DNA of 24,571 nucleotides from Rhizobium sp. (GTDB lineage: Bacteria; Pseudomonadota; Alphaproteobacteria; Rhizobiales; Rhizobiaceae). The notes beneath the pieces are model-generated. The model did no database searches. It was not told the DNA's origin and saw nothing but the letters and a program-made list of their open reading frames with translations. Numbering within the stretch: the first letter of the stretch is position 1; every line of letters starts with the position of its first letter. Position numbers and translations under genes: made by a program. The stretch lies in assembly GCA_003501385.1 (NCBI GenBank), contig DNPN01000044.1, forward strand, positions 24,577 to 49,147, read 5' to 3'. This document shows positions 15,160 through 22,815 of the stretch, one piece after another.

Positions 15160-15180
15160 AAATCATTGCATAAATGATTT
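15160..15180. promoter_or_regulatory. Candidate operator, 21-base palindrome
   Basis: AAATCATT (15160-15167) and AATGATTT (15173-15180) are perfect inverted half-sites around a 5-base spacer, in the AT-rich divergent region between ATPase 2 and the GntR gene. Size and symmetry suit a dimeric winged-helix repressor, so the neighbouring GntR-family regulator is the first candidate to bind here. Inferred from symmetry only. Confidence 0.5.
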
Positions 15181-15190
15181 TTGTATTCAA
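15162..15190 (-). promoter_or_regulatory. Candidate promoter for the minus-strand transporter operon
   Basis: Read on the minus strand, TTGAAT (15190-15185) and AATGAT (15167-15162) are separated by exactly 17 bases, matching 4 of 6 bases at each of the -35 and -10 boxes. The palindrome at 15160-15180 covers the -10 box and most of the spacer, the usual arrangement for repression. Weak as a promoter call by itself. Confidence 0.35.
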
Positions 15191-15490
15191 TATTCTTTTT
15201 ACTGTTTTTGAAGATTCAGTAGATTTTTAGGGTGAAGACTAGGTTGATTAAAAAACAACCATGGCGACACGCCCGAATAACAGGCGATAAATTAATAAAA
15301 ATGCCTCTTATCTGCCAATTTCGTCGCCAACTCGCCGAAGCGGCTGACTGACCAAATGGCGCTTGGTCGACAATCCATATCTTGAATTTAGATGAATTTG
15401 TACGCAATATGCATTTTAATTCACACTATGCCTTCGATGCCGAGTCACAGTAAACAGACAGGGTACAGACCACAGGACCAACCCCGCCCC

Positions 15491-16489
15491 ATGAACGCTA
15501 CACGCACCCAACGCCGCTATGAAATTGCCGAGGAGCTTCTGCGCGCCAACATTGCGCAAGGCGTGTTGCCCAAAGGTCTGGTGCTGCTGGAAGGGCATAT
15601 TGCCGAGATTTTGCAAATCTCGCGCGCGCCCGTGCAGCGTGCCCTGCAAGCGCTGGAGGCCGATGGGCTTGTGCATCGCTTCAATGGCCGAGGCTATCTT
15701 GTTGGTCCCGCTGATCATGGCATTGAGCCAGACCGACAGGATATTCGCACCCTTGGTTTGAGAGTGCCGGATGATGCCGATAATGCACTGCAAAGCCGCG
15801 CCTCGTGGGAGCGCATTTACGATTGTGTTGAAAATGACGTGGCAGACTGCGTTGTGTTTGGCCAATACCGGATGATTGAAACCGAGCTGGCCAGCCATTT
15901 TCACGTTAGCCGCACGGTGGTACGCGATGTTCTGACCCGGTTGAGCGAGCGTGGGCTGGTGCGTAAAAACCAAAGCTCGCACTGGATTGCTGGTCCGCTG
16001 ACTGCGCAAACGGTCAAAGATCATTTTGTACTGCGCGGTATGTTGGAGCCGCAAGCCCTTGTGTCTGCGGCACCTTTGATTGATGAGGATGCGCTTCTGG
16101 AACTTTTGCAGCGTCTCGCCGCGCTGGAAAAGAGTGCCGGGGAGGATAGCGTTGCCGAGATGCGGGCGGTGCAGGATTGTTTTATCGAAACCTGCCTGCT
16201 GTCCGCCCCGAACGAGCGTTTGCAAGAGCTGATCCGCAACAATCTCCTGCCCGTGACCGCCATCGAGAGCCTGTTGGGCCGTTTGGGTCTGCCGGGCGAT
16301 CTTGGCACCATGACCGAGCTGCGGTTGATTGTTGAGCTTTTGACCCGTGGTGCAACGGCGGCAGCTGCCGCCATGCACCAGACCCATCTGGAAGCGGCCA
16401 TGAACCGCACCATCGCCCAGATGAAAATTATCGCCATTATACCGGACCCAAGCGAGATCGCCGCCTATCTGACCCGTGTTCAGGAATGA
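15491..16489 (+). CDS. GntR-family regulator with two winged-helix domains
   Basis: A 332-residue regulator. A first GntR-type winged helix spans about 10-72 (I-S-R-A-P-V-Q-R-A-L-Q-A-L-E-A-D-G-L with a G-R-G-Y wing). A second spans about 106-169 (V-S-R-T-V-V-R-D-V-L-T-R-L-S-E-R-G-L). A helical FCD-like ligand-binding region follows to about 320. Ordinary FadR/FCD proteins have one DNA-binding domain and are about 230-250 residues. The start is uncertain: ATGs also lie at 15392, 15428 and 15437 and none has a strong ribosome binding site; I chose 15491 because the first domain begins right after it. It is divergent from the transporter operon and converges on the pxp operon, so it probably controls at least the former in response to the substrate. 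Confidence 0.85.
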   Translation: MNATRTQRRYEIAEELLRANIAQGVLPKGLVLLEGHIAEILQISRAPVQRALQALEADGLVHRFNGRGYLVGPADHGIEPDRQDIRTLGLRVPDDADNALQSRASWERIYDCVENDVADCVVFGQYRMIETELASHFHVSRTVVRDVLTRLSERGLVRKNQSSHWIAGPLTAQTVKDHFVLRGMLEPQALVSAAPLIDEDALLELLQRLAALEKSAGEDSVAEMRAVQDCFIETCLLSAPNERLQELIRNNLLPVTAIESLLGRLGLPGDLGTMTELRLIVELLTRGATAAAAAMHQTHLEAAMNRTIAQMKIIAIIPDPSEIAAYLTRVQE

Positions 16490-16514
16490 TGCCTGCGATC
16501 TGCCCATAATAGCC

Positions 16515-17495
16515 TCAACGGGTTGGTGAAAACAGGCTGCGGATTTGGTCCATCAAAGCATGGCGTTCTTTTCGTGCCGCCAGCGCCGTTTCCATATCCA
16601 CTTTGATGAAGCGGGTGGGGGTGTGCGGCTGCAATTGACCGATCAGGTCCATATCGGCTGAAATCACCGTGCCGACCATGAAATACCCACCACCGGACAC
16701 GGCATCGCGGTGCAAAATAATCGGCTCCGTGCCGCCCGGCACCTGAATGGAGCCGTAAGGATAGCAACTATCGACGATATTGGACGGATCAGAACCTGCC
16801 CCAAAGGGCGGCGTGCGTGGCACAAAATCCAGCTTGCGCCCACCGCGAAAGCGATAGCCCATGCGGTCAGCTTCGGGTGCGACTTTCCACTCGTCTTCAA
16901 AGAAATTTCGGCCTGATTCTTCGGTGATCCGATCCCAATAAAGCCCCGGCAGCACGCGCAATTGCGCAGGTTGCCCCGGATGACGGCGAAGCTCTGGTGG
17001 AATTCTTTTACCTTCTTCAGTGGAGCCAGCCTCACCAATCGGCAATTCATCGCCAATGGCAAGCGAACGGCCCTTGAACCCACCCAAGGCACCAATGGCA
17101 TAGGTGGAGCGAGACCCTAAGGCCAGCGGCACATCAATGCCGCCAGAGATGGCGATGTAAATCCTCGCCCCTTTTTTGAGAAAATCAAATGATAGCAACT
17201 GCCCTGCCTTGACCTTGAAGGCCGTCCAGCCGGGCTTTTCCGCGCCATCCAGCTTGATGGGCATGTCGGCACCCGTCACGGCCACCATGGCATCGCGTGT
17301 AAATTCCAGCTTGGGACCGAGAAATACGGCTTCAAGCCCTGCGGCTCCTTCCGCATTGCCCACCAGCAGGTTGGCCGCTTTCAGCGCCAGCCGATCCATG
17401 GCCCCGCCCAGCGGAATACCCAGATGGAAATAACCGGGACGGCCCAGATCCTGAACCGATGTGGCAAGTCCGGGGTGGATAACCTTAATGCCCAT
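16515..17495 (-). CDS. pxpC: 5-oxoprolinase subunit C / carboxyltransferase (KipA, AHS2) family
   Basis: A 326-residue AHS2-domain protein. The N-terminal V-I-H-P-G-L-A-T-S-V-Q-D-L-G-R-P-G motif is diagnostic, followed by G-A-M-D and the L-E-x-x-x-x-G-P segment of the family. The same fold forms half of the carboxyltransferase domain of urea carboxylase. In PxpABC it works with PxpB and PxpA to open 5-oxoproline to glutamate using ATP. GGAGGG precedes the ATG at 17495, which overlaps the end of pxpB by 11 bases. It is the last gene of the operon and converges on the GntR gene 25 bases away. With biotin genes in the same operon, a true biotin-dependent transferase role is also possible. Confidence 0.88.
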   Translation of the reverse strand: MGIKVIHPGLATSVQDLGRPGYFHLGIPLGGAMDRLALKAANLLVGNAEGAAGLEAVFLGPKLEFTRDAMVAVTGADMPIKLDGAEKPGWTAFKVKAGQLLSFDFLKKGARIYIAISGGIDVPLALGSRSTYAIGALGGFKGRSLAIGDELPIGEAGSTEEGKRIPPELRRHPGQPAQLRVLPGLYWDRITEESGRNFFEDEWKVAPEADRMGYRFRGGRKLDFVPRTPPFGAGSDPSNIVDSCYPYGSIQVPGGTEPIILHRDAVSGGGYFMVGTVISADMDLIGQLQPHTPTRFIKVDMETALAARKERHALMDQIRSLFSPTR

Positions 17496-18360
17496 GGAGC
17501 AGGCCCTCCAGCTTGGCGTTATAACCATCAATGTCGTTTTGGAATTCGCGCAGATCAAACGAGACCTCGCGGATTGGCGGGATAAACAACCCCTTATCGA
17601 CCTCTTCCACCGCCTGATCATAGCCATCACGATCCACCGGCTTGAACTTCACAATGTCGCCGGGACGGAAGAACACCATGAAATCCTTGAGGTAGGAGGT
17701 GGTCTGCGTCGGATCATAAATCGGCATGGGGGTGATGCCGAACATCTGATAACCGCCCGCACCGCGCACCGAATAGATGCAGCCAAAGCAGCCACCATGG
17801 CCCACGGTTAGCCTCGGCGTATCAGTGCGGGGCCGCAAATATTTAGGCACTTCAATCTGCCGCTGCCGCTCAACCATTTGATACATGAACGGCAGGCCGG
17901 AGACAAAACCCACCATGGAGACAAACCATGGCGAGCCGGAATGGGCGGCAATGAAATCATCCACCGTGCTGTAGTCGTTGATGCGGGATGCATAGTCCAG
18001 ATCGGTACCGCTGGGGTCTTGATGGCGCTCACGAAAGCGCATCAATGTCTCATGGGTCCACGGGTCGTTGTAGAAAACCGGAATTTCGACAATCCGCGTG
18101 GTGATCACCGGCTCGGCCTTGGATGCAGCCACCTCAATGGCTTGCACCTCTTTCAGAACATCATTCGGGTGAATCATATCCGGGTCAAACTTGATCTGGA
18201 ACGAGGCATTGGCCGGGCAAATCTCGGTAACGCCCTTGATGCCCGCCTGCTTGATGCCATTGGTCATCGAGAGCGAATTGAAGAAAGCCTCCAGCGACAT
18301 CTCTTCGCTGCATTCCACAAAGAGATGTTCATCTCCGCCAAATGTATAGCGCATGGGCAT
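17485..18360 (-). CDS. pxpB: 5-oxoprolinase subunit B / KipI (AHS1) family
   Basis: A 291-residue AHS1-domain protein and partner of PxpC. Recognisable parts are the long N-terminal alpha/beta region, the P-V-F-Y-N segment, G-F-V-S-G-L-P-F-M-Y and the end region R-P-G-D-I-V-K-F. This family gives the other half of the urea carboxylase carboxyltransferase fold and the PxpB subunit of 5-oxoprolinase. GGAG stands 8 bases before the ATG at 18360, which shares one base with the stop of the biotin carboxylase gene (TGATG). It is somewhat longer than typical KipI because of the N-terminal part. The sporulation role known for Bacillus KipI does not apply here. Confidence 0.88.
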   Translation of the reverse strand: MPMRYTFGGDEHLFVECSEEMSLEAFFNSLSMTNGIKQAGIKGVTEICPANASFQIKFDPDMIHPNDVLKEVQAIEVAASKAEPVITTRIVEIPVFYNDPWTHETLMRFRERHQDPSGTDLDYASRINDYSTVDDFIAAHSGSPWFVSMVGFVSGLPFMYQMVERQRQIEVPKYLRPRTDTPRLTVGHGGCFGCIYSVRGAGGYQMFGITPMPIYDPTQTTSYLKDFMVFFRPGDIVKFKPVDRDGYDQAVEEVDKGLFIPPIREVSFDLREFQNDIDGYNAKLEGLLHGH

Positions 18361-19745
18361 CAGGCACTCTCCTTCATTGAAGCAATTGCTTTTGGAAATG
18401 CCGTTTCGAGCCAAGGTTCGAGAAAACGGGTGTGAACATCCGCAGCCTTCACCGAGGCATCTTGAACAAGGGCCTGATGCAGCGGAATGGTGGTGGCAAT
18501 GCCACCAATTTTCAGCCCGTCCAATGCATCCGCAAGCTTTACAAGGCAGGCCTCGCGGCTCTCTGCCCAGACAATCAGCTTGCCCAGCAGGGAGTCATAA
18601 AAGGGTGGAACCGTATAGCCCTCATAGAGCATGGTGTCGAAGCGGATGCCGTCGCCTTCGGGAATTGTCAGGCTGGTAATCAACCCCGGTCCCGGCAAGA
18701 AGCCACGCGACGGGTCTTCAGCATTGATGCGGCATTCGATGGCGTGGCCGCGAACGGTAACATCCTCTTGGGCAATGGAGAGGTTTGCACCACCCGCCAC
18801 CCGGATCATTTCCTGCACCAGATCAATGCCAGTGATCATTTCTGTCACCGGATGTTCAACCTGAATGCGGGTGTTGACCTCGATAAAGTAAAATTCGCCG
18901 CTCTGCTCATCATAGAGATATTCCACCGTGCCTGCGCCGCGATAGTTCACGGATTTCGCCAATGCCACGGCGCTCTCGCACAGGCTTTTGCGCGCATCAG
19001 TTGGCAGGGTCACAGATGGCCCTTCCTCCCACACCTTTTGGCGGCGGCGTTGCAGCGAACATTCGCGCTCGAAACAATGGACGGCGTTGGTACCATCGCC
19101 CAAAATCTGCACTTCCACATGGCGGGCGCGGCTGATGACTTTTTCAATATACAGCCCACTATCACCAAAAGCCGCCAAGGCCTCCGTGGAGGCTTGCGGA
19201 AAATGCCGCTCAAACTCCTCCATGCTCTCGGCAATGCGAATACCCCGGCCACCACCACCTGCGGCGGCCTTGATCATCACCGGAAAGCCGATCTCGGCGA
19301 CAACAGAGCGGGCGATATCAACATCATCCACCCGGCCATTGGAGCCGGGAACGGTTGGTACGCCCGCCTTTATCGCCACTTTGCGGGCCTCGACCTTATC
19401 GCCCAGCAGGCTGATGGCCGCATGATCCGGCCCAATGAAAATCAACCCGGCATCGGTGACAGCTTTCGCAAAACGGGCATTCTCTGAGAGAAAACCGTAA
19501 CCGGGATGCACCGCATCAACACCGCTCTCCAGCGCCGCCTTCATCACCGCATCAATGTTGAGATAGGATTTTGCCGCCGATGGCGGGCCGATTTCCACCG
19601 ACTGATCGGCCAGTTTCACCGCCAGCATATCGCGGTCGGCGCTAGAATGAACCTGCACAGTGCGAATACCCATGGCCTTGGCCGCGCGGATAATGCGAAC
19701 TGCAATTTCACCCCGGTTGGCAATGAGGATGGATGAAATGCTCAT
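18360..19745 (-). CDS. Biotin carboxylase subunit (AccC-like)
   Basis: A 461-residue biotin carboxylase. It has an N-terminal I-A-N-R-G-E-I-A-V-R-I-I-R motif (8-20), an H-P-G-Y-G-F-L-S-E-N motif at 80-89, the ATP-grasp glycine loop A-A-G-G-G-G-R-G at 161-168 and catalytic E-V-N-T-R-I-Q-V-E-H at 289-298. It carboxylates biotin on a carrier with ATP and bicarbonate. Its start overlaps the carrier gene stop as ATGA and its stop shares a base with pxpB, so the four proteins are made together. In this setting it probably serves the PxpB/PxpC carboxyltransferase-like pair rather than acetyl-CoA carboxylase; no accA/accD genes are present in the window. Confidence 0.92.
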   Translation of the reverse strand: MSISSILIANRGEIAVRIIRAAKAMGIRTVQVHSSADRDMLAVKLADQSVEIGPPSAAKSYLNIDAVMKAALESGVDAVHPGYGFLSENARFAKAVTDAGLIFIGPDHAAISLLGDKVEARKVAIKAGVPTVPGSNGRVDDVDIARSVVAEIGFPVMIKAAAGGGGRGIRIAESMEEFERHFPQASTEALAAFGDSGLYIEKVISRARHVEVQILGDGTNAVHCFERECSLQRRRQKVWEEGPSVTLPTDARKSLCESAVALAKSVNYRGAGTVEYLYDEQSGEFYFIEVNTRIQVEHPVTEMITGIDLVQEMIRVAGGANLSIAQEDVTVRGHAIECRINAEDPSRGFLPGPGLITSLTIPEGDGIRFDTMLYEGYTVPPFYDSLLGKLIVWAESREACLVKLADALDGLKIGGIATTIPLHQALVQDASVKAADVHTRFLEPWLETAFPKAIASMKESA

Positions 19746-19984
19746 TGCGTAACCTCAGCAATCACTTGCCCCGCCATGATCGGCTCGTTGTCTTCGGCGA
19801 TAAAAACAATGTCCGTACCCGACGCATCGGCATAAACCTCGTGAAAGGTCTTCATCACCTCGATCAGCCCAATGACATCACCCTGCACCACCGCATCGCC
19901 ATCGGCCTTGAAGGGGGCAGCATCGGGAGAGGATTTGCGATAAAACGTGCCTGGCAGGGGCGATTGGATTTCATGCTTGCTCAT
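19742..19984 (-). CDS. Minimal biotinyl carrier protein (BCCP domain)
   Basis: Only 80 residues, essentially a lone biotinyl domain. The biotin-accepting lysine is Lys45 in E-V-M-K-T, with S-P-L-P-G-T-F-Y near the start. Ordinary AccB is about 150-160 residues with a linker domain that is absent here. GGAG precedes the ATG at 19984. It lies between pxpA and the biotin carboxylase gene, overlapping the latter by four bases. It should carry carboxybiotin between the carboxylase and the PxpB/PxpC pair. The variant T after the lysine (M-K-T for M-K-M) is seen in other specialised carriers and does not prevent biotinylation in principle. Confidence 0.9.
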   Translation of the reverse strand: MSKHEIQSPLPGTFYRKSSPDAAPFKADGDAVVQGDVIGLIEVMKTFHEVYADASGTDIVFIAEDNEPIMAGQVIAEVTQ

Positions 19985-19996
19985 CGCGGTCTCCGG

Positions 19997-20773
19997 TTAT
20001 CGTGTGGTGGCAGAAAGAGGTGAAATACGAATGCCTTGAGCCATCAGTGCTTCACGCATGGCGCGGACAATATCGAGCGCCCCCAGCGTGTCGGAATGAA
20101 AGCAGATGGATTCAAACGGGATATCAATGTCCTTGCCGGTGGCAGTCGTCACCGTGCCGTCAAGGCAAGCGCGGACCACTTTGCGGGCAATGGCGGCAGG
20201 ATCGGGACGCCCGACATCGCGGGTAAACACAATAGAACCGCTATCGTCATAATCGCGATCGGCATAAAATTCGCGCGCCACGGGCTGACCGACTTCAATG
20301 GCTACTTTTTCAGTCACAGACCCCGCCATGCACAGCACATAGGCATTGGGAGCCACGGTGCGCATATAGTGCATGAACAGTTGCGCAAGTTCCGGGTTGA
20401 CGGCCATTTCCATGTAAAGCGCCCCATGCGGTTTCACATGCTGAAGCTGCGCACCGTGGCGGCGGGCAAATTCGCGCAGCGCTCCCACCTGGTAAACCAT
20501 ATCATTGACCAGTTCACGCGCAGTGCCATTAATGCGTCGACGGCCAAATCCTTGCAGATCCTTGTAACCGGGGTGGGCACCAATGCTGACACCATGCTCA
20601 ACCGCCATTTTGACGGTCTCATCCATCAGATTGGGGTCACCGGCATGAAAGCCCGCAGCAATATTGGCAGAGCTGATAAGCCCCATCAGGGCCAAATCAT
20701 CGGAATCTCCAACCCTCCAGCGACCGAAGGCCTCTCCCATATCGCAATTGATATCAACCACGTCTCGCGCCAC
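19997..20773 (-). CDS. pxpA: 5-oxoprolinase subunit A, LamB/YcsF family
   Basis: A 258-residue LamB/YcsF-family protein. The N-terminal D-I-N-C-D-M-G-E-A-F-G motif (7-17) is diagnostic, followed by S-S-A-N-I-A-A-G-F-H-A-G-D-P, G-A-H-P-G-Y and V-K-P-H-G-A-L-Y. In PxpABC it cooperates with PxpB and PxpC in ATP-dependent opening of 5-oxoproline. The start is a GTG at 20773 with GGAAGAG upstream; I see no better ATG. It is the first gene of the minus operon, 284 bases from the divergent LysR gene. The same family occurs beside lactam and amide hydrolysis genes, so another cyclic amide substrate is possible here. Confidence 0.9.
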   Translation of the reverse strand: MARDVVDINCDMGEAFGRWRVGDSDDLALMGLISSANIAAGFHAGDPNLMDETVKMAVEHGVSIGAHPGYKDLQGFGRRRINGTARELVNDMVYQVGALREFARRHGAQLQHVKPHGALYMEMAVNPELAQLFMHYMRTVAPNAYVLCMAGSVTEKVAIEVGQPVAREFYADRDYDDSGSIVFTRDVGRPDPAAIARKVVRACLDGTVTTATGKDIDIPFESICFHSDTLGALDIVRAMREALMAQGIRISPLSATTR

Positions 20774-20885
20774 TGCTCTTCCTGTTCTGCCTGCATTTTT
20801 TGCAGATCAACCGAGTGCCTGTGTTTTCAGCAAAAAATGTAGAAAGAAAAAAAGCATTTGAAAAATACTATTTTCAAAACCTTGA

Positions 20886-20902
20886 TATCTGAATTATAGA
20901 TA
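20886..20902. promoter_or_regulatory. Candidate LysR-type binding site
   Basis: TATCT-N7-AGATA (20886-20902) is an inverted repeat that contains a T-N11-A core (T at 20888, A at 20900), the LysR-family pattern. It lies in the divergent region between pxpA and the LysR gene. Single sites of this kind occur by chance in AT-rich DNA, so this is tentative. Confidence 0.4.
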
Positions 20903-20952
20903 CTGATGGACATCGGAGCTTAAGGCAAAACCACTGTTTTTTTGCACATTAC

Positions 20953-21033
20953 TAGATCAAACAGCACGTATTTCTTTCACATGATTACAATCTGGAACAA
21001 CAAGAATTCTGTTTTTCAGATTTCTTTGATCTA
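20953..21033. promoter_or_regulatory. Spaced 9-base inverted pair in the divergent region
   Basis: TAGATCAAA at 20953-20961 and TTTGATCTA at 21025-21033 are perfect inverted copies 63 bases apart, just above the LysR start. They could be two half-sites on one DNA loop, or coincidence in AT-rich sequence. Confidence 0.3.
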
Positions 21034-21057
21034 AAAAACAGATAGAAAGACGAAGGC

Positions 21058-21957
21058 ATGTCTCTGAGTTTGCGCCAGATCCGGTATTTTGTTGCAACCG
21101 CCGAGTCTGGGCAGGTGTCGCAGGCGGCAATGAATTTATCCATCTCCCAATCCGCCGTAACCACAGCCATCAAGGAGCTTGAAACGCTGGTGGGTGCCGC
21201 GCTTTTTGATCGCACGCCACATGGCATGGAACTCACCACACCCGGGCGCAGATTGCTTGCCCACGCCTATGACATTTTGCAAAAAATTGACGATGTCACC
21301 TCGCTCAACCTCGTCACAAGCGCGGTCAACGGCAAACTGACCCTGGCGGCGACCTATACCGTTATCGGTTATTTCCTGCCTTTGCACATGGAGCGGCTGA
21401 AGCGACAATTTCCCCATGTCGACATTCAACTTTTTGAGCTAAACCGCGAGAATGTTGAAGAAGGACTGCTGAGCAATCGCTATGATCTTGCGGTCATGCT
21501 CACTTCCAACATTCTCAATCCGGAACTGCAGACAGAAAAATTGTTAAGCTCGCAGAGACGGCTTTGGCTCCCGGCGCGGCATCCTCTCTTGGGTCGGCCA
21601 TCCGTGGGATTGCAAGATGTGGCCGAGGAAGATTACATCATGCTCACCGTGGATGAGGCGTCTCATACCTCGTTGAAATACTGGAGCCAGACACAATTCA
21701 CCCCCAAAGTGACCCTGCGGACATCGTCCGTTGAAGCCGTGCGGTCACTTGTTGCCAATGGTCAGGGCGTTGCCATTCTCTCCGACATGGTACATCGGCC
21801 CTGGTCGCTTGAAGGGCGCCGTATTGAAACGGTCAGCCTTCGCGATCCCATTCCATCCATGGATGTGGGATTGGCATGGCGCAGAAACGTGGACTTCAAT
21901 CCAGCAATGGAGGCCGTGCGGACCTACTTTCATCACGCCTTCAACATTCCCGACTGA
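21058..21957 (+). CDS. LysR-family transcriptional regulator
   Basis: A 299-residue LysR protein. The N-terminal winged helix spans about 3-62 (L-R-Q-I-R-Y-F-V-A-T-A-E-S-G-Q-V-S-Q-A-A, then S-Q-S-A-V-T-T-A-I-K-E-L-E, then F-D-R-T), followed by the periplasmic-binding-like effector domain. A GAAGG stretch lies just before the ATG at 21058. It is divergent from pxpA, the classic LysR arrangement, so it most likely activates the pxp/biotin operon and represses itself. The effector is unknown; the imported compound or 5-oxoproline are candidates. The 3' end meets the decayed sugar operon tail to tail. Confidence 0.9.
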   Translation: MSLSLRQIRYFVATAESGQVSQAAMNLSISQSAVTTAIKELETLVGAALFDRTPHGMELTTPGRRLLAHAYDILQKIDDVTSLNLVTSAVNGKLTLAATYTVIGYFLPLHMERLKRQFPHVDIQLFELNRENVEEGLLSNRYDLAVMLTSNILNPELQTEKLLSSQRRLWLPARHPLLGRPSVGLQDVAEEDYIMLTVDEASHTSLKYWSQTQFTPKVTLRTSSVEAVRSLVANGQGVAILSDMVHRPWSLEGRRIETVSLRDPIPSMDVGLAWRRNVDFNPAMEAVRTYFHHAFNIPD

Positions 21958-22316
21958 TTGAGATTTCGCCACCCAAGACTGCCATTGACAGCTCTCAATC
22001 GGCGCATAATCCAACAGATTGCGACCCCACGGATCGTGATCAACGATCCGTGGGGCTCCGTGGTTTTCCCAGACCAAAAATCAAATTTCTCGATGTTATC
22101 CTTGGTGAAAATCGTCGGTTTTCCGAGCAGGATCTGACTGCCATTGACGATCTGCAGTTCTCCAAGTCTGCCCGCCTTGAAGGTCTTGTCACCGGGCTTC
22201 AAGGTTCCGTCTGCCGCTGCACGGATGGCGTAGGTGACGGTATAGCCGAGATCAACCGGGCTCCACAGCACTGCTGATTTGACGCCGGCCAGCGAAAGCC
22301 CGTTCTTAACCCCTTA
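21933..22316 (-). pseudogene. Sugar-binding protein remnant (RhaS/LsrB type), C-terminal part only
   Basis: Only the last third of a rhamnose/AI-2-type periplasmic binding protein remains: V-L-W-S-P-V-D-L-G-Y, then F-K-A-G-R-L-G-E and K-P-T-I-F-T-K-D-N-I-E-K-F-D-F, the usual family end. The frame opens right after an in-frame TAA at 22314-22316, next to the truncated second permease, so the 5' two thirds with the signal peptide are gone. After F-D-F, where the family normally stops, this frame has TGG at 22074-22076 and runs on about 44 unrelated residues through a stem-loop. No function expected. Confidence 0.72.
22025..22055. terminator. Perfect 12-pair stem-loop, possible two-way terminator
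   Basis: CCCCACGGATCG (22025-22036) and CGATCCGTGGGG (22044-22055) pair perfectly around a 7-base loop, between the 3' ends of the LysR gene and the decayed sugar operon. Position fits a shared terminator, but neither side has a clean U run, so termination strength is doubtful. Confidence 0.5.
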
Positions 22317-22319
22317 AAT

Positions 22320-22804
22320 GAGACCAGCCCGATCAAGGTGCCGATCACGCCGCCGCGTCCGCCAAAAATCGAGATTCCTCCCAGAACCACGACGGTAATC
22401 GCATCCAGTTCCAGCCCAGTGCCCATATCGGAGCGGGTGGTGGAAACGCGCGACACGAAAATCACCCCGGCAAGCGCTGCGGCAAAGCCAGAGGCCGTGT
22501 ACACCGCTATTTTGGAGCGATCGATCGACCTGCCTGAAAACCGGGCCGCCACTTCGTTGGAGCCGATGGCATAGTCCGTTCGTCCAATGCGGGTGGTGCC
22601 AAGCAAAATGGCAGCAATCACGGCAACGAGGATGAGAAGCCAAAGCTGTGTTGGCACGCCGGCCAGATTGCCCTGACCAAGCACATAGAACCAATCCGGA
22701 TAGCCGCGCACGGAGCGCGCCTGGCGAATGCCTTCCGCAAGTCCGCGATAGAGAGCAAGCGTGGCCAACATGGTTTCGTGGCGAAAAAGCCGGGACTTGA
22801 TCAT
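22320..22804 (-). pseudogene. Sugar ABC permease 2 remnant with internal and C-terminal loss
   Basis: A ribose/rhamnose-type permease starting M-I-K-S-R-L-F-R-H-E-T-M-L, which then jumps directly to A-T-L-A-L-Y-R-G-L-A-E-G. In intact relatives these segments lie roughly 100 residues apart, so the first transmembrane helices are missing. The rest reads well through G-G-I-S-I-F-G-G-R-G and I-G-T-L-I-G-L-V, then leaves the family near 22330, where the binding-protein remnant begins in another frame. ATG at 22804 with AGAGG upstream. The jump at each junction is judged from family memory. Confidence 0.72.
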
Positions 22805-22815
22805 CACAGTCGCCT

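Noticed and set aside
15392..15490. N-terminal extension of the GntR regulator from the ATG at 15392
   Set aside because: No ribosome binding site, and the added residues are unlike the family; the later ATG at 15491 lies next to the first DNA-binding domain, although the choice stays uncertain.
20774..21057. Guanidine-type riboswitch above the urea-carboxylase-like operon
   Set aside because: I looked for the conserved ykkC-like ACGR loops and paired stems and did not see them; the region is AT-rich with simple dyads.
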